From Heterostelium album PN500 (lineage: Eukaryota > Evosea > Eumycetozoa > Acytosteliales > Acytosteliaceae), in the NCBI RefSeq assembly GCF_000004825.1, contig NW_008805090.1, forward strand, positions 372,001 through 436,000: a DNA stretch of 64,000 nucleotides, read 5' to 3'. The notes beneath the pieces were generated by a model, which was given only the letters and a program-made list of their open reading frames with translations, ran no database searches and was not told where the DNA came from. A program made the translations under genes and the position numbers. Positions 1 through 11,978 of this stretch are shown here, piece after piece (position 1 is the stretch's first letter; each line of letters opens with the position of its first letter).

Positions 1-2
1 CC

Positions 3-578
3 AAGTTGGTGAAATACGAATTCCACTTGCTCATTGAATCGCTCCCCTACGGAGAACCACACTCTTGCTACGTCAGTGTCCGTATTCCACCAGGTGCCTA
101 TCCAACTCTCAGTTTCACCAATATGTTGAAGTTCAAGGTGCGTGAAGTCGATCCATCGACAGGCGAGCCAGACGAAGGTGGTTTCGACGAGCAATACAAC
201 ATCGAGGACTTGGAGGTCGTGCCAAAGGACTACATGCTGCGTGCGGTCTGTCCAAACTTCCAGGAGGAATGGAAGCGTCTCCCCGAAGACATCCAATCGA
301 TCCAAACCTTTGGATTGGTATCGATCAAAAATATCGACGACGCCATCAAAGAGATCATCAAGACACTCTCGATGGCGCCCTGCGAGAAATCGGAAGTCGC
401 TCAACCCAAAGCAAACAAACACATATTATATCTCTCTGGTCGTTTCGTCAATGGTACAGCCGTTCTAACCAGAGCCAGAATGAAGATCGATGGCAGTGGA
501 CAAAGTGTAGATGTAGAATTAACCGTTAAATCAGAAGATGAAATTATAAATGAATTTGTATCATCTGCTTTTGCTTAG
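3..578 (+). CDS. copG: Coatomer subunit gamma (gamma-COP), C-terminal part
   Basis: The gene enters from the left edge already in frame; only the last ~191 codons and the stop are visible, and no start lies in the window. The product is the gamma subunit of the COPI coat, which retrieves cargo from Golgi to ER. What remains is the C-terminal appendage. Its hallmarks are a KFKVREVDPSTGEPDEGG-type segment followed by YNIEDLEV, a MAPCEKSEV block close to the MHPCERSD block of animal gamma-COP, and a final hydrophobic/acidic strand pattern ending in ..ADVELTVKSEDEI-like residues. These match the appendage of animal and plant gamma-COP along its whole length, so the family call is firm. Coding GC is clearly higher than in the spacer that follows. 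Confidence 0.93.
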   Translation, partial: KLVKYEFHLLIESLPYGEPHSCYVSVRIPPGAYPTLSFTNMLKFKVREVDPSTGEPDEGGFDEQYNIEDLEVVPKDYMLRAVCPNFQEEWKRLPEDIQSIQTFGLVSIKNIDDAIKEIIKTLSMAPCEKSEVAQPKANKHILYLSGRFVNGTAVLTRARMKIDGSGQSVDVELTVKSEDEIINEFVSSAFA

Positions 579-963
579 AAAAAAAACAAAAACAATTGAT
601 TCAACAGTGCTACAAATATTTATATATATTTTTTTAAATTTAATCAAAATTAACCATTTAGTTATCAATTAAACTAAAATATCCAAAAATATACAAAAAA
701 AAAAACTAATAAATAAATAATATATCAAATTAGAAACAAAACAAATATAAATATAATTAATTAATTTACAAAGTAAAATAAATAATGGATAATATTTTTA
801 TTTAAATCCATTTTATAAATTATAAATATTTTCTACAACATTTTTTTTTATATCTAGAAAAAGTAAATTTAAAATTATTTATTAATTATTTAAATTCCTT
901 TCAATTAAATAAAAAATACTACCTACACAACTTAAGATTATAAGAATAATAATAATTTTAATG
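579..963. other. AT-rich intergenic spacer
   Basis: Very AT-rich DNA between the gamma-COP stop and a minus-strand coding exon. Several A and T runs, no open frame with coding character, no recognisable RNA gene. Confidence 0.6.
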
Positions 964-1172
964 TTATTGTAATTCTATTTTCTCTTGATATGTCTTTCTT
1001 GGACTTAGTTTTAAATTCTGTAATCCCAATACCATACCCATTCCACCTTTGGTCGTCAAATGTACTCTATGTAAGATATTTATACCTAGATTCATTTTAT
1101 TTGGTTTTTTAGATTCGATTTGTTTATACATTTCTTTAAAGATTAATTTGTTAATGAAGGATAAAAGTTGAT
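964..1172 (-). CDS. Terminal exon of an unidentified small gene
   Basis: On the minus strand an open frame of 69 codons ends in a stop at 964-966. It is preceded at 1173-1174 by an AG that would act as a 3' splice site. The peptide begins QLLSFINKLIFKEMYKQI, continues through a Lys-rich stretch with HRVHLTTKGGMGMVLGLQ and ends in KIELQ. Composition is protein-like (Gly-Met-rich patch, basic tail) and GC is higher than the surrounding spacer, which is why it is listed although short. The upstream exon(s) were not found between 1175 and 1761. An internal ATG at codon 15 could instead start a 55-residue protein. No family is recognised; the basic N-terminal half and glycine-rich patch would suit a small organelle membrane protein, but that is a guess. 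Confidence 0.5.
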
Positions 1173-1761
1173 CTACAGTTTGTTAATTGACTTGTACAAC
1201 AATGAAGATAAATCATTTGTTTATAAATAAACAGATCAATTTATTTTTATTTATTTAAAATAATTATAAAGAAATTGTTTATCGGTTTAGTTTAATGATA
1301 ACACATCTCTTTATATCAATTCTTTGATTTTATTTATTGTATTGGAAAAAAATGAGTGATCCACAAAAGATTTGAAGAGTGAAGATAGTTATCTTTTAAT
1401 AGTAAACACATAATTTCATTGCATTCCACTCAAACTACCACAAACACCCCAAAATTAATTAACATCTTATTAAAAAATATCACACCACAAACACTGTCTC
1501 ACATGTGTTTCATTAAACAACTCAATATTTTTAGTGAATATTGAAATAAACTATTAATCTTTGTATTTCAAGATTATTTGTTTATTATTATTATTGGTTT
1601 TATAATTTCCATTATCTAGATTAATACTTTAACTCCATTTTCTATTTGTTTGATAATTGTATCGGTACAATAATGAAGTTTTAAATAAATTGAAGTTAAT
1701 ATTAAAAAGATATAGAGATGTAATATAAAATATAAATAGTATTTATTATTATTATTATTAT
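1173..1761. other. AT-rich spacer, possible upstream exon hidden here
   Basis: Mostly AT-rich. Contains a short relatively GC-rich patch at about 1425-1505 (runs of CCAC/CAAAC). No convincing exon could be joined in phase to the 964-1172 exon. Confidence 0.4.
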
Positions 1762-1858
1762 TTATTTAAAGTTATCGATGTCATATTCGGATTGATCAAG
1801 AATTGAGTGATCTTTTGGAATTTCGTCACCTAAAAATTTCTTAGAAATCACTTTTAAT
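1762..1858 (-). CDS. Terminal exon of a second unidentified small gene
   Basis: On the minus strand an open frame ends at 1762-1764. The reading is KFLGDEIPKDHSILDQSE followed by YDIDNFK and stop, with TYLELKVISK upstream in the same frame. An AAG|AAA or TTTTTAG|GTGAC acceptor would start the exon. One phase-compatible upstream exon is present: ATG at about 1979 reading MIIILFEDK with a GTATAG donor near 1950, which would give a protein of only about 34 residues. The acidic, hydrophilic C-terminus and lack of low-complexity sequence argue that this is coding. No family recognised. It lies just downstream of, and on the same strand as, the acetyltransferase gene. Confidence 0.42.
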
Positions 1859-2068
1859 TCCAAATAAGTTTACCAAAAAAGGAAACAAATTAGTTTTACA
1901 AAGTTAAAAAAATCGCCTTAACAAACAGATTATTCGACGACTATACCTTATCTTCAAAAAGAATGATTATCATCAATGTAAATAACTGATTAAGGATTTA
2001 TAAAAAATTTCATGAAGTTTCTAATAGAAAATCAATTTTACACAAATAACTATAATATTGATTATTAT

Positions 2069-2752
2069 TTATTTACTTGAGATTCCAACTACTGACAACA
2101 TATTTTTGGTAAGTTTAGAAAATACAATGCCATCAACGAATGGTACACTGTCATGATCTGGGTTGAAGAATGGCCTGGTTTCACTAGTTAATGTATATCC
2201 AATGTTCTGATACCACTTGAGTAGTTCATACCGAATCGATACGACGTACAATACGATTTCCTTAACTTGAATCCAATTGGCTTTGATATAGAGCTCTGCA
2301 AATCGCATCAATACACCACCGACACCATCACTTTGTAGTTTACTATCAACACTGAAAGTACCAATATAAGCTATATCATTATCTCTATCTATTCTTATAC
2401 TGGCAATTGGTTTATTTTTACTATTATTATTATTGCCGGTTGCACCATCTTTTTCACTTGTATCGATATTATTATTGCTATTTCTCAACTCCAATACAAA
2501 GTATAACATAACATCATCGGATTGCTTTTTAATCTCTCTTGCCAGTGATTGATTGTCCAATCGTTTTCCACCGATATAATGTGTTTCGTTGGTCCATGAC
2601 AATGGTGCATTGCGATCTGAATCTGTAGAGATTGTTCCTCTGTATGAGAAATTAATCAAATTGGTAAGAACCTCAACATCATCCAAAGTAGCTTGTCTGA
2701 CAAATAATCCTATCTTTTCTTTCTTTGTGAATCCAATGATATTGTTTAACAT
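2069..2752 (-). CDS. GNAT-family N-acetyltransferase
   Basis: Single-exon gene for a 227-residue protein. The frame is open further upstream but the first ATG is at 2752 (MLNNIIGF). The fold signature is typical of GNAT enzymes: an N-terminal VRQATLDDVEVLTNLI strand-helix, a Tyr/Ile-rich core strand (AYIGTFSVD), and a motif A region GVGGVLMRFAEL equivalent to the acetyl-CoA pyrophosphate-binding Q/RxxGxG/A loop. It ends with a WYQNIGYTLTSET motif B segment. A short Asn/Ser insertion of dictyostelid type lies between the first half and the CoA-binding half. GNAT enzymes move an acetyl group from acetyl-CoA to a primary amine; the substrate here cannot be deduced. No targeting signal is evident. 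Confidence 0.8.
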   Translation of the reverse strand: MLNNIIGFTKKEKIGLFVRQATLDDVEVLTNLINFSYRGTISTDSDRNAPLSWTNETHYIGGKRLDNQSLAREIKKQSDDVMLYFVLELRNSNNNIDTSEKDGATGNNNNSKNKPIASIRIDRDNDIAYIGTFSVDSKLQSDGVGGVLMRFAELYIKANWIQVKEIVLYVVSIRYELLKWYQNIGYTLTSETRPFFNPDHDSVPFVDGIVFSKLTKNMLSVVGISSK

Positions 2753-3727
2753 TTTATAAAATAAGTGATCAAAAAAAGATATCAAATGCAAATATGATCA
2801 AAAAAAAAGTTAAAATTAAAATTAAAATTTGTTTAATTTGAGTGGTTGACCCTCAAATTTTAATTTTTTCCATCTGTCATTGAATGGAATTAAACATTTG
2901 TTTACTTTTAATTTCATCATTAATCAAGAATTAGATGCATATTAAATATTTTAGTTTCGTTTGTTATCAAGTAAACAACCTTTTAAAAGAAACATTTATT
3001 TTTTTATTGTTTATTATTATTGTTATTAAAAGTCATTTGTGTAATATTAATGAACTGAATAATACTGTAGTGAAAGTTTCTTTGAATGTTGTAAAATATG
3101 ATTAACACCTCTGTTATGTTATCAGGTTTATAAAAATTATTAAAAATACTATAATTATAAATCTTTAAAAACACAATTAATGTTACAACATTTAGAAATT
3201 TATCTAACTGGGTAAACAAATCCAACAAAAAAGTCCACAATTAAAAATAAAAATTTTTAAGATCTTATTTTTTTTTTTTTGTTTTTTTTTTGTTTTGATT
3301 TTGACATGAGATTTTTTTTCTTTGATTTTTTTGATTTTAGGGTAATCCCCAATTTCTTCTAAAAACTGAATTAAAAAATTTTAGTATCACACACATCATT
3401 TTCCATTGATTAATTTTTAGTCCAAACTTGTTTGTTTGTTTTTGTTTTATCTTTATACTAACAATAATTATCATTGCTTGATTAATTTCAATGCAATTTT
3501 AAAATTTTTATTTATTAGTTTATTATTGTATCATTTTTTTTAATCTATTATTATTATTATTATTTTGTTTAATTTTATTTTTAAAGAACACGTTTAGTTT
3601 AAAAACTTGGACATCGTCGTCATCATCATCAAGCTTTTTAAGGTCAAGTTAAGTCAAGTCAATTCGAATCAAATTTGGTAGGAACGAATCATCATCATCA
3701 TCATCAAAAATAAAACAAAACAATAAT
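2753..3727. other. Long AT-rich divergent spacer
   Basis: Separates the acetyltransferase (minus) from the PARP gene (plus). Mainly homopolymeric A/T. A 78-codon minus-strand ORF at 3004-3240 looks like spacer composition and was not accepted. The last ~120 bases before the PARP ATG are rich in CATCAT/CAAGT repeats, as expected for a 5' leader. Confidence 0.55.
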
Positions 3728-6700
3728 ATGTCTATCTTTGAAAATTGTACATTCTTTGTGTCGACTGATGTCAAGAGCAAAAGTCAGTTGACGAAAACCA
3801 TTAAGGAGAACGGTGGTAACATCAATTTCCTCGTGACCAAACAGTGCACTCACTTTGTTACGGTGGAGCGTGAATTCAACAATCAAACGACCAACATCAA
3901 GAAGGCAAACACCATGGGTATCCACATCATCAACGAACACTATGTCACCGATTGCGTGTCCACCTCGAAGCGACTCGACGAACAACCCTATAAGTTCCTG
4001 TTGAAGCCACATATCAAGCTGTTCGACTCACAGGTCTCCTCGAGCGTATACACTGCGCCATCGCCAAAGAAAGTCGAACCGATCGCACCCATTGAGCTAC
4101 CAAAGGTGTTTGCACCGAAACCAAAGGCTGCCGTTGCCAAACCATCGTCGTATTCCTTCTCTGGTACAGCCGCCACACCATCAACAACTACCGGCAGCAC
4201 CACTTCAACAACAGCATTTGGTAGACGTAAAATCATTGATTCCGAAGACTTTGGTTTGGATCCACAAGATCAATTTACACTTCCAGTATTCAATCCAACA
4301 ACAACTGCTACATCAACATCTCTATTTGGCGCAGCACCAACTTCAACCTCTATATTTGGTAAACCAGCAGCAGTAGCACAAACAGTCTCTACCGCTACAT
4401 CAGCTCTTTCCGAGTTCCAATTCCTCAATATCAATGACAACAACAGCACCAACAACAAAACTCTTAGCTACGAGGTTATGATTCCAAATCCAAGAACTAT
4501 TAAATGTGAATTGTTCACTTTTGGTTCACCAAAGGAACCACAATTCCCAACCAATTACAAAACTATTAAAACTCATACTCTCCAGGTAAGTTAATTAACT
4601 ATAAATCATTATTAATATTAATCAAGATAATTAATTAACCATCATTTCTTCTACTTTTTTCTAGTTTACAAACATTGGTAATAATAATAACAAATATTAT
4701 ATCTTGGAATTACATGAAGGTACCAATCCAAATGGATCAGTCGTTTATCGTTTATATACAAACTATGGTGTAAGTAGTAAAATCTTTAATATTATTCTCA
4801 AAATTGACTTTATCTTGTCTAATAATGTTAATTTTTTTTTTTTATAGAGAACATCTGGAAAAGCAACAAAAGAAACAAGATATCCAAGAAATTTCGATGA
4901 TGCTCTCAATTTGTATTGTTTGATTTACAATGAAAAGACCTCTGATAAGAAGGGTTACAAACCGGTCAGTCTTAACGCAGCCAAGATCACTTCGACATCT
5001 GATCAAGCAGCTGCTTCGAACAACGCCAACACTCCATCCAATTTGCCAGAGGAAATTCAATCGCTTGTAAAGACTCTGTTTGCCGAGGCAACCACTCATT
5101 TGACTAACAGTTGCTCTGCCAATATCACAGAGAATGGAATTGAAACACCGCTCGGTGTGCTCTCGATGGAGCAAGTCGAGAAGGGTGAGAAGATTCTCGA
5201 TAAACTCCACGTCGAGTTGAAGACTTCGAGACCGTTGGAAACTCGTCTCGCTCAACTCAGCTCCGAGTTCTACACTGTCATTCCCCACAAGATGGGCAGA
5301 ACCAAGGCCGATATCGATCGTGCCGTCATCCGTAATCTCGATCAACTCAGTGCCAAGGTCGATTTGCTTCAGTTGATGAAGGATCTTCTCAAGATCAATC
5401 AATCCGGTGGACTGAGCGGTAGTAGTGCTATCGACATGAAGTATCACTCGTTGAAGTCAGAGATCACCTCGCTCCACTCGTATTCCACCGAGTACGAGAC
5501 AGTGTCGCGTTTGGTCAGTGACAGTCAAGGCGATTACCCAGTGCAGATCTCCAATATCTACAAGATCAATCGTCAGACCGAGGCATCGTCATTCAACCAG
5601 TCAATCACACCAACCAAGCTGTTGTTCCACGGTAGTCGTCCTGCCAATTTCGTCGGTATCTTGTCTCGTGGTATGTTGATGCCAAAGGTTATCGTTAACA
5701 ACGGTGGTTCACGTACCGATTTCGGTTTCTTGGGTGCCGGTATTTACTTTGCCGACAAGTTCTCCACTTCCTGTTTGTACGCCGCTCCCACCGCCGTCGA
5801 ACTTGAGAGTTCCAAGCCATCGCGTTTCATCTTGGTTTCAGAGGTCGCACTCGGTATGACCAACAAACTCACCAAGATCGACTCTACCTTGACCAAGCCA
5901 CCAACCGGTTATCAATCGTGTCTCGGTGTTGCCAACAACGGTTACAATCAATCTGACTTTAAGGATAATGAATATGTTATCTACAACACCAACCAACAGA
6001 AACAACAATATCTCGTTCAATTCACATTGGGAGACGGTGGTAACTTTACTGTTCCAACTGCTAAAGCAGAACCAGTAGCACACAAGCCAGCTAACACATC
6101 TACCATTGTTTCAAAGTATGGATCTGTTTATCAACCACCAGCAACAGCAACACTAACAAATCACAAAGTACCAACACCAGTATCAACACCAATCGCCGCC
6201 ACTCCAGTCGCAGCAGCTAAGACAGCCACCACTACTACCACTCAAGTTTTGAAAACTAAAATTCAATCAAAGAAGGAATTCGAGGAGTTCCCAGAGGAGA
6301 CCAAATATCGTGAGATGTTTGCCAGTTCCTACAATGTGAACAAGGATAAATTCCTTGGTTTGGAGAATGTATTTGACGACGCAAATTATAAAAACAAATC
6401 ACCATTGGATTTGTCATCAGAGTTTGTTGTTATGCCATTCGTTAGAGATCAAATCTACGCCACATCCAACTCTAGAATCACCGATAACTACGGTCAGTTC
6501 CAAATCAACTGGCACAAATTCTCAAACGGTATGTTTGATCATGATTTCGATTGGAGAAATGTATTCGTTGCTGGTGGAGCGATTCTCAAGAACTCTCTGT
6601 TCATTCCAAGCCAATTCGAACAGAAATGGGCAGATTCCGATATCGATATCTTCTTGTACGACCTAACAGAGGCGGAAGCAACCGATCGTCTGGTTAAACT

Positions 6701-9212
6701 CTATCACTACTTCAAGGCTAAATCACCATCCATGGATGTCATCAGAACAAAATACGCAGTGACATTTGTCAATCCTAAACCATCACGTAACATCCAGGTT
6801 GTGTTGCGTATCTATCGTTCACCAGCTGAAGTACTCATGGGATTTGATATCGATTGTTGCTCCATTGGTTTCGATGGTCAGAATGTATATGCTTTGCCAC
6901 GTGCTCGTCGTGCCATTGTCAATGGAATCAATTGTATCTCTATGACTCGTCGTTCTCTTACCTATGAGTCGCGTCTCTTCAAGTACGCCAAGCGTGGATT
7001 CGGTATTCTGGTTTCAGAGTACAGTCGTGCTCACATCAGCAAGCAAATCTACTCCAAGCCATTCGAGCAATCGACAGGTTTAGCCAGATTACTGCAGTTG
7101 GAGAACAGATACGTCAATTCTTTCAATGGACACGTTCCACAAGACGACAAATCCGACTATGATAACATTGAGATTCCATACGCCGGTTACTCTGTGCACA
7201 GTCTCATCAATATCATCAACTACAAGGACAAGTCACAATTCTTTGGTAAGAAGTTGAGTGAGTTCAGACACAGACATATTGCTGTTACCGGTTTCGAAAC
7301 TGCCATGCAAGGTAAGGCATCGTGGTGTAAGAAATGTATGGCCGGAGACTTGCCAACTGGTGGTGGACCAGACGGTGGAGAGTATGTACACGGTCCAATT
7401 ACCTGGGTCACCCAGAATCCAGGTCGTCAGCTGTTGACCGGTTCATTCCACCCGGTCAACGACGAACAATGGGCTTCCAGTGCCTTGAGCACCACTCAAC
7501 CAGAGCCGCTCACCATCTCCACTAGATACGACGCAATCAGAGACAATCCAATCGTATTGCCAGCGAATTACTTTGCATCACTTCCAAAGACCAAGAAGAT
7601 TTACAATCCAGTAGTCGCCGAAACCAACAACGTCCTTCATATTGCTTGTGCCTATGGTTCGCTGGAAACAGTCAAGTCGATCATCCCACAAATCAGAACA
7701 CAAATCAATATCCCTTGTGATATGGGATTCTACCCGATTCACTATGCCTGTATCAGAGGAAGTGTTGATTTGGTGAAGCTGCTTATTTCTCATGGTGCCA
7801 TCCCAATGCTCCGCTCCAAGAATTATCAAAAGTTCAACTGTCTGATTATCGCTCAATACTACAAGAACCAGAGTGTCGCCACCTATTTGCAACAAAACTA
7901 CCCAATTCTAGCCAGGTTGAAGTGTAAAGTTCTGGGTCACTTCAAGAAATGGAGATTTGCAACTGATCCAAATATTTCCACTTCACTGGCCAACACCAGT
8001 ATATTCTCTGCAATTTTGAATGGTCAACCTAACGATGTCGAAAGATACTTGGCCGAACCCAATTGTGTGTTGACTGATGCCATCGGAAACACTCTCTACC
8101 ACTATGCCGCTGTCAGTTACCAACCGGCGATGATGATAGCTGCACTCGACAAACACTTTAAGGCCAACCGAAAGATCACTCCGGAGCAAGAGAATATCTA
8201 TGGTCAGAGTGCCCGTTACTTTGCCACCATGGTTATGTGTTCACTCACTCCAATCGCTTACCACTCGTCATACCTCCTGACATCAAGCTCCGTCATGAGA
8301 GATCTCCCACAATTTGCAAATCCAAAGCAAGTGCAAATCAGGGGTCTCTACTCGAGCATTCCAATCAGATTCCTCAACCTACCATACCACCAAGCCTCGT
8401 CGTTGTTAAATACTTCCATCAAACCAGCAAGTGCCGCCGGTGGAAGTCCACCTTCGACACCATCGTTTGCCAAACCCGCCCCCGCTTTTGGTGTCGGTGG
8501 AAAATTCTCACCATCCACCAACAACTCTAGCACCATCGGATCGGTCAACCTCTTTGGATCGACAAGTCCAAATAAACGTGATCATCAATCACCACCAAGT
8601 TTCAATAGTTCTTCCTTTGGACAACCCAGCTCACCACAACCATTTAGTTTCGGTACATCTTCAGCCGCTGGATACGGATTTGGTTCACCCACAGCCCAAC
8701 CATTTGGTATCACAAACTCTGGATTCGGTACCACAACCTCTGGATTCGGATTTGGTTCACCCACAGCCCAAACATTTGGTACCACACCCTCTGGATTCGG
8801 ATTCGGTTCACCTCAGCCTGCCTCAGGTGGTATGTTTGGAGTGCCATCCAACCAACTCCCTGCTTTCACCTTCTCACCACCAACCGCCAATATATTTGGC
8901 GCACCCATTACACCACCAAGCGCAGCAGCTAAGAAAACACCATCGCCACTACAAGTACCCTCAACCCAATCATCTGAGTACCCTGATTTCCTTCTTCCAG
9001 GTTGCCAACAATTCGATCAATCATCGCAAGTCGCAAAGGCATTGGTATTAATCACAGCCGTAAAGAAGAGATTCAACGACAGCGATGTCCACAAACTCAG
9101 ACTCAAAGCAATCACATTGGAAATGTCAATCTTTAACTGCATTGAAGCATACCAATTGGATAAGGACATGGACGCACTAGTTGAATCGTTCAAACTTTGT
9201 TTATCATTATAA
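3728..9212 (+). CDS. Giant PARP: BRCT-WGR-PARP-NTase-like-ankyrin-FG
   Basis: Three exons join in phase: 3728-4585, 4665-4769 and 4848-9212, giving 1775 residues. Order of domains: BRCT (1-90); FG-containing low-complexity linker; WGR domain (about 268-360, split by both introns); helical PARP regulatory domain (about 387-490); PARP catalytic domain with the H-Y-E triad visible (His582 in LLFHGSR, Tyr621/Tyr632 in GIYFADKFSTSCLYA, Glu696 in NEYVIYN). Glu696 argues for poly- rather than mono-ADP-ribosylation. After the catalytic domain comes a nucleotidyltransferase-like region with a Gly-Gly pair (897-898) and WADSDIDIF acids (917/919/921). Ankyrin repeats follow (about 1248-1320 and 1372-1425), then a GFG/FGS-rich tail (about 1520-1690) and a conserved helical C-terminus. 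ADP-ribosyl transfer from NAD+ at DNA breaks is the family role of BRCT-WGR PARPs; the jobs of the extra modules are unknown. Confidence 0.9.
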
Positions 9213-9357
9213 TTATTCAAATAAATAGTTTTTTTTCTTATGTATCTAAAATCTAAATAATTAACCAACAATGTAACATTATAAATATTTCAAAATTATT
9301 TCAACAATAAACAAAAATAATCAATTACAAAAATATATGTTCATTTTTTTATTTGTT

Positions 9358-11978
9358 TTAAGATAACATGTCTTTATTTATACATTCTAAAATCATTATC
9401 TTTCTTGATAGTGTAATATCTTTTTGTGTAAAGTCGAGTGGAAGACCTCTTGCTGTGTAATCTGCAAACTTACAGGTGAACACACCACAATCATATCCAT
9501 TCTGTTGTACTGGTATGTCTTTGGGTGTATAATCTGTAAACTCCGATAGATTGATAACGCCTTTTTTTGATTTATCATTCATTTCATCTTCAAGGTATCT
9601 TCTTAGTTTCTGTTTGTAAAAAGTTTGATTGAGTAAGTTAAATTATAATGAAATTAAATCAAAACATAAACAATTACATACAGTTAAACATTGAGAATTA
9701 TCACCGAGTAGAGAATCATAATATTCGAATCGTTTGTCGACAAAATTGATAACTGCCAAACACCAATGAGCACCCAAATGAACGGGAATGCAAACCTTTT
9801 GTTTTGCGAAAATATCGAAATCCTTTGTCCATTTCTTCACACGCTGATACGAGTAGGTATTGTTGTTGTTACAGAGGAATTGGTAGAAGAAACTACTGAA
9901 GAAGTGACAATTTAGATATCGGTTCTTGTTGTCCTCCTGTCGCTTCTTTAGCAGCTCCATGTAGAAATTAATGATTTCGTCGTTCAACCAACCGCCTGGC
10001 TTCAACTTGATAATATCACGTCGGTAGATGGTAATCGAGTTGAACTCTGCCAATAGATTGTCGTTACGTTCGGTCAATACACCCTGAATGGTCTTCTCCT
10101 CGGCGGCAGTCAGTGGTTTCAGCACAGGTTTCTGTTTCTTTTGCTCTTCGATTCTCTTCTCCAACTGCTTAATAAAACTCCAACTGTGTGTCTGCGAGAT
10201 CGACTGCAGCTTCTCGAGCAACGAAGTGATGTCTTCATCTCTTGACACTTGCTTTGATTTGTTAACCTTATCATAGAATCTCTCATTATCAGTACTATCA
10301 ATGATTTCAATTGATTTTGGTCTGAAACTAAAGATTGTCAAATGATTAATAATTAAAAATAATTGTAAATAAACAAAGTAGTTAATCAGTTTGTTTTGTA
10401 ATTGCCATTATAGTTACCTTGACATAAGTGAAGTTGATTTACTATCATAATAGCTGATTGATTTTAATTTGGATGATGGTGATGTTGAAGTAGTAGTTGT
10501 TGTTGTAGAAGTATATAAATCATCAATACTCAATGGAGTATCTTGATGATTGTTATTATCTTCAGCATTCTGAAGTTGATTTTGTAATGTTGATTTCAAA
10601 GGTGTCTTTGTTGGTGATGTTATTAATGTAGTAGAAGTAGATCTATTTGGAGAGCTATAAATGAAGTTATCATTATTACTATTATTATCTTGATATCTTG
10701 TGGTTGGAGGTGTTGATCTACTAAAATTGTATGATGAAGATAACCTTGGTTGTTGTTGTTGTTGTTGTTGACTACCTAAAGATCGGTATGGTTGATATGA
10801 TGATCGATTGTTATTGATATTCTCTTCGTTTTCATACACCAAAGAAGAAGTTGGCACTTCACTATTAAGATTCAAATTACTCTGAGTATTCTCTATCAGA
10901 TTATTGATGCTCTCTCTCAAATCAATTGAATCTTTACTGTTTTTCTATTAAAAAAAAAAAATCAAAACTAAAAGTAAGTACATACTTTTTATTATCATTA
11001 TAAACGATCTGCTCAATATTAACTTACATATATATCAATAAAAGATTGTTTAGATTTAGGTGTATAATATAAATTTGTAGAATTATAACTTTGACTATCA
11101 TTTTCGTTATTTAAGTTAGAAACAGTTTCATTGTCATTGTCATTTTCATCATTGTTAATGTTGCTATTATTATTATCGTTGTTGTTGGACATTGTGTATT
11201 CTGGAACTGTAAAGTGTTGTGAATGAAACAGGTTTATGTCTTGTGATGAATGTTGCTGTTGTTGTTTCTTTTTAAAAGGAGATTGATTCCTTTGTTTATA
11301 TGATCTACTGTTATTGCTATTTGTATATCTTGATGATGAATATCGATTTGTATTACTACTACTATTACTGCTGCTGTTGTTGTTAGTAGTATTTCTACCA
11401 ATACTAAACAATTGTGAAGGTATCTGAGATATACTTTTACTCAGATACCCAAATAGATAGTTTGATGTATTCGAAATGAAACCTTAAATAATTGTTTTGA
11501 ATGTTTGTTAATATCAATCTCTTTCATTCTTGTACAGACATAACATAACATAACATGACAATAATAATAATAATACCTTTGGGATCGGAAAGAAAAGAGT
11601 TTATGTTGCCTTTTAAATCAAAGCCCGAATAGTATTGTTTGTTTCTCTTTTTCTTTGATGGATTCTCGCCAATACTAACAAATATATATAATATTATTAA
11701 TAAAAGTAGTACTATTTATCAATCTAAAGATTAAATAAAGTGTAAACTTACAAATGATTATTATTATTTTGTTGTTGTTGATCTGTATTATTAGTTGTAT
11801 ATTTTCTCTTTAAATTTTGAACAGGTATATATATTGAATTATCGTTATTTAAATAATCTGACGATGAGTTTTGTTGTTGAGATTCAACATCTAAATCAAC
11901 AACATTTGATATCTCAGTATTGTTATTATTATTATTATTATTATTATGTTGGCTAAAAGTGGTTTCGTTATTATTCAT
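9358..11978 (-). CDS. Ulp1/SENP-type SUMO protease
   Basis: Six exons on the minus strand join in phase: 11978-11752, 11674-11577, 11482-11028, 10944-10418, 10321-9682 and 9609-9358, for 732 residues. The first ~430 residues are low-complexity (Asn, Ser, Gln, Thr) with short basic patches such as PSKKKRNK that could be nuclear signals. The C48 peptidase domain fills the last third: GGWLNDEIINFYMELL substrate-groove motif, catalytic His621 (GAHWCLAV), Asp638 (YYDSLLG), oxyanion-hole Gln684 and Cys690 (QQNGYDCGVFTC). These enzymes mature SUMO and remove it from substrates, usually at the nuclear envelope or nucleoplasm. The 3' end lies 145 bases from the converging PARP gene, and the start is 280 bases from the divergent GTPase gene. 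Confidence 0.9.

Noticed and set aside
3004-3240. Minus-strand ORF of 78 codons between the acetyltransferase and PARP genes
   Set aside because: Composition is that of the AT-rich spacer (Asn, Ile, Phe, Tyr), it ends in an Asn run from a TTA/TTG repeat, and it has no flanking splice sites or known motif.
8431-9051. A 206-codon plus-strand ORF inside the PARP gene
   Set aside because: It is an alternative frame of the FG/Ser/Pro-rich tail; the real frame continues into a conserved C-terminus.
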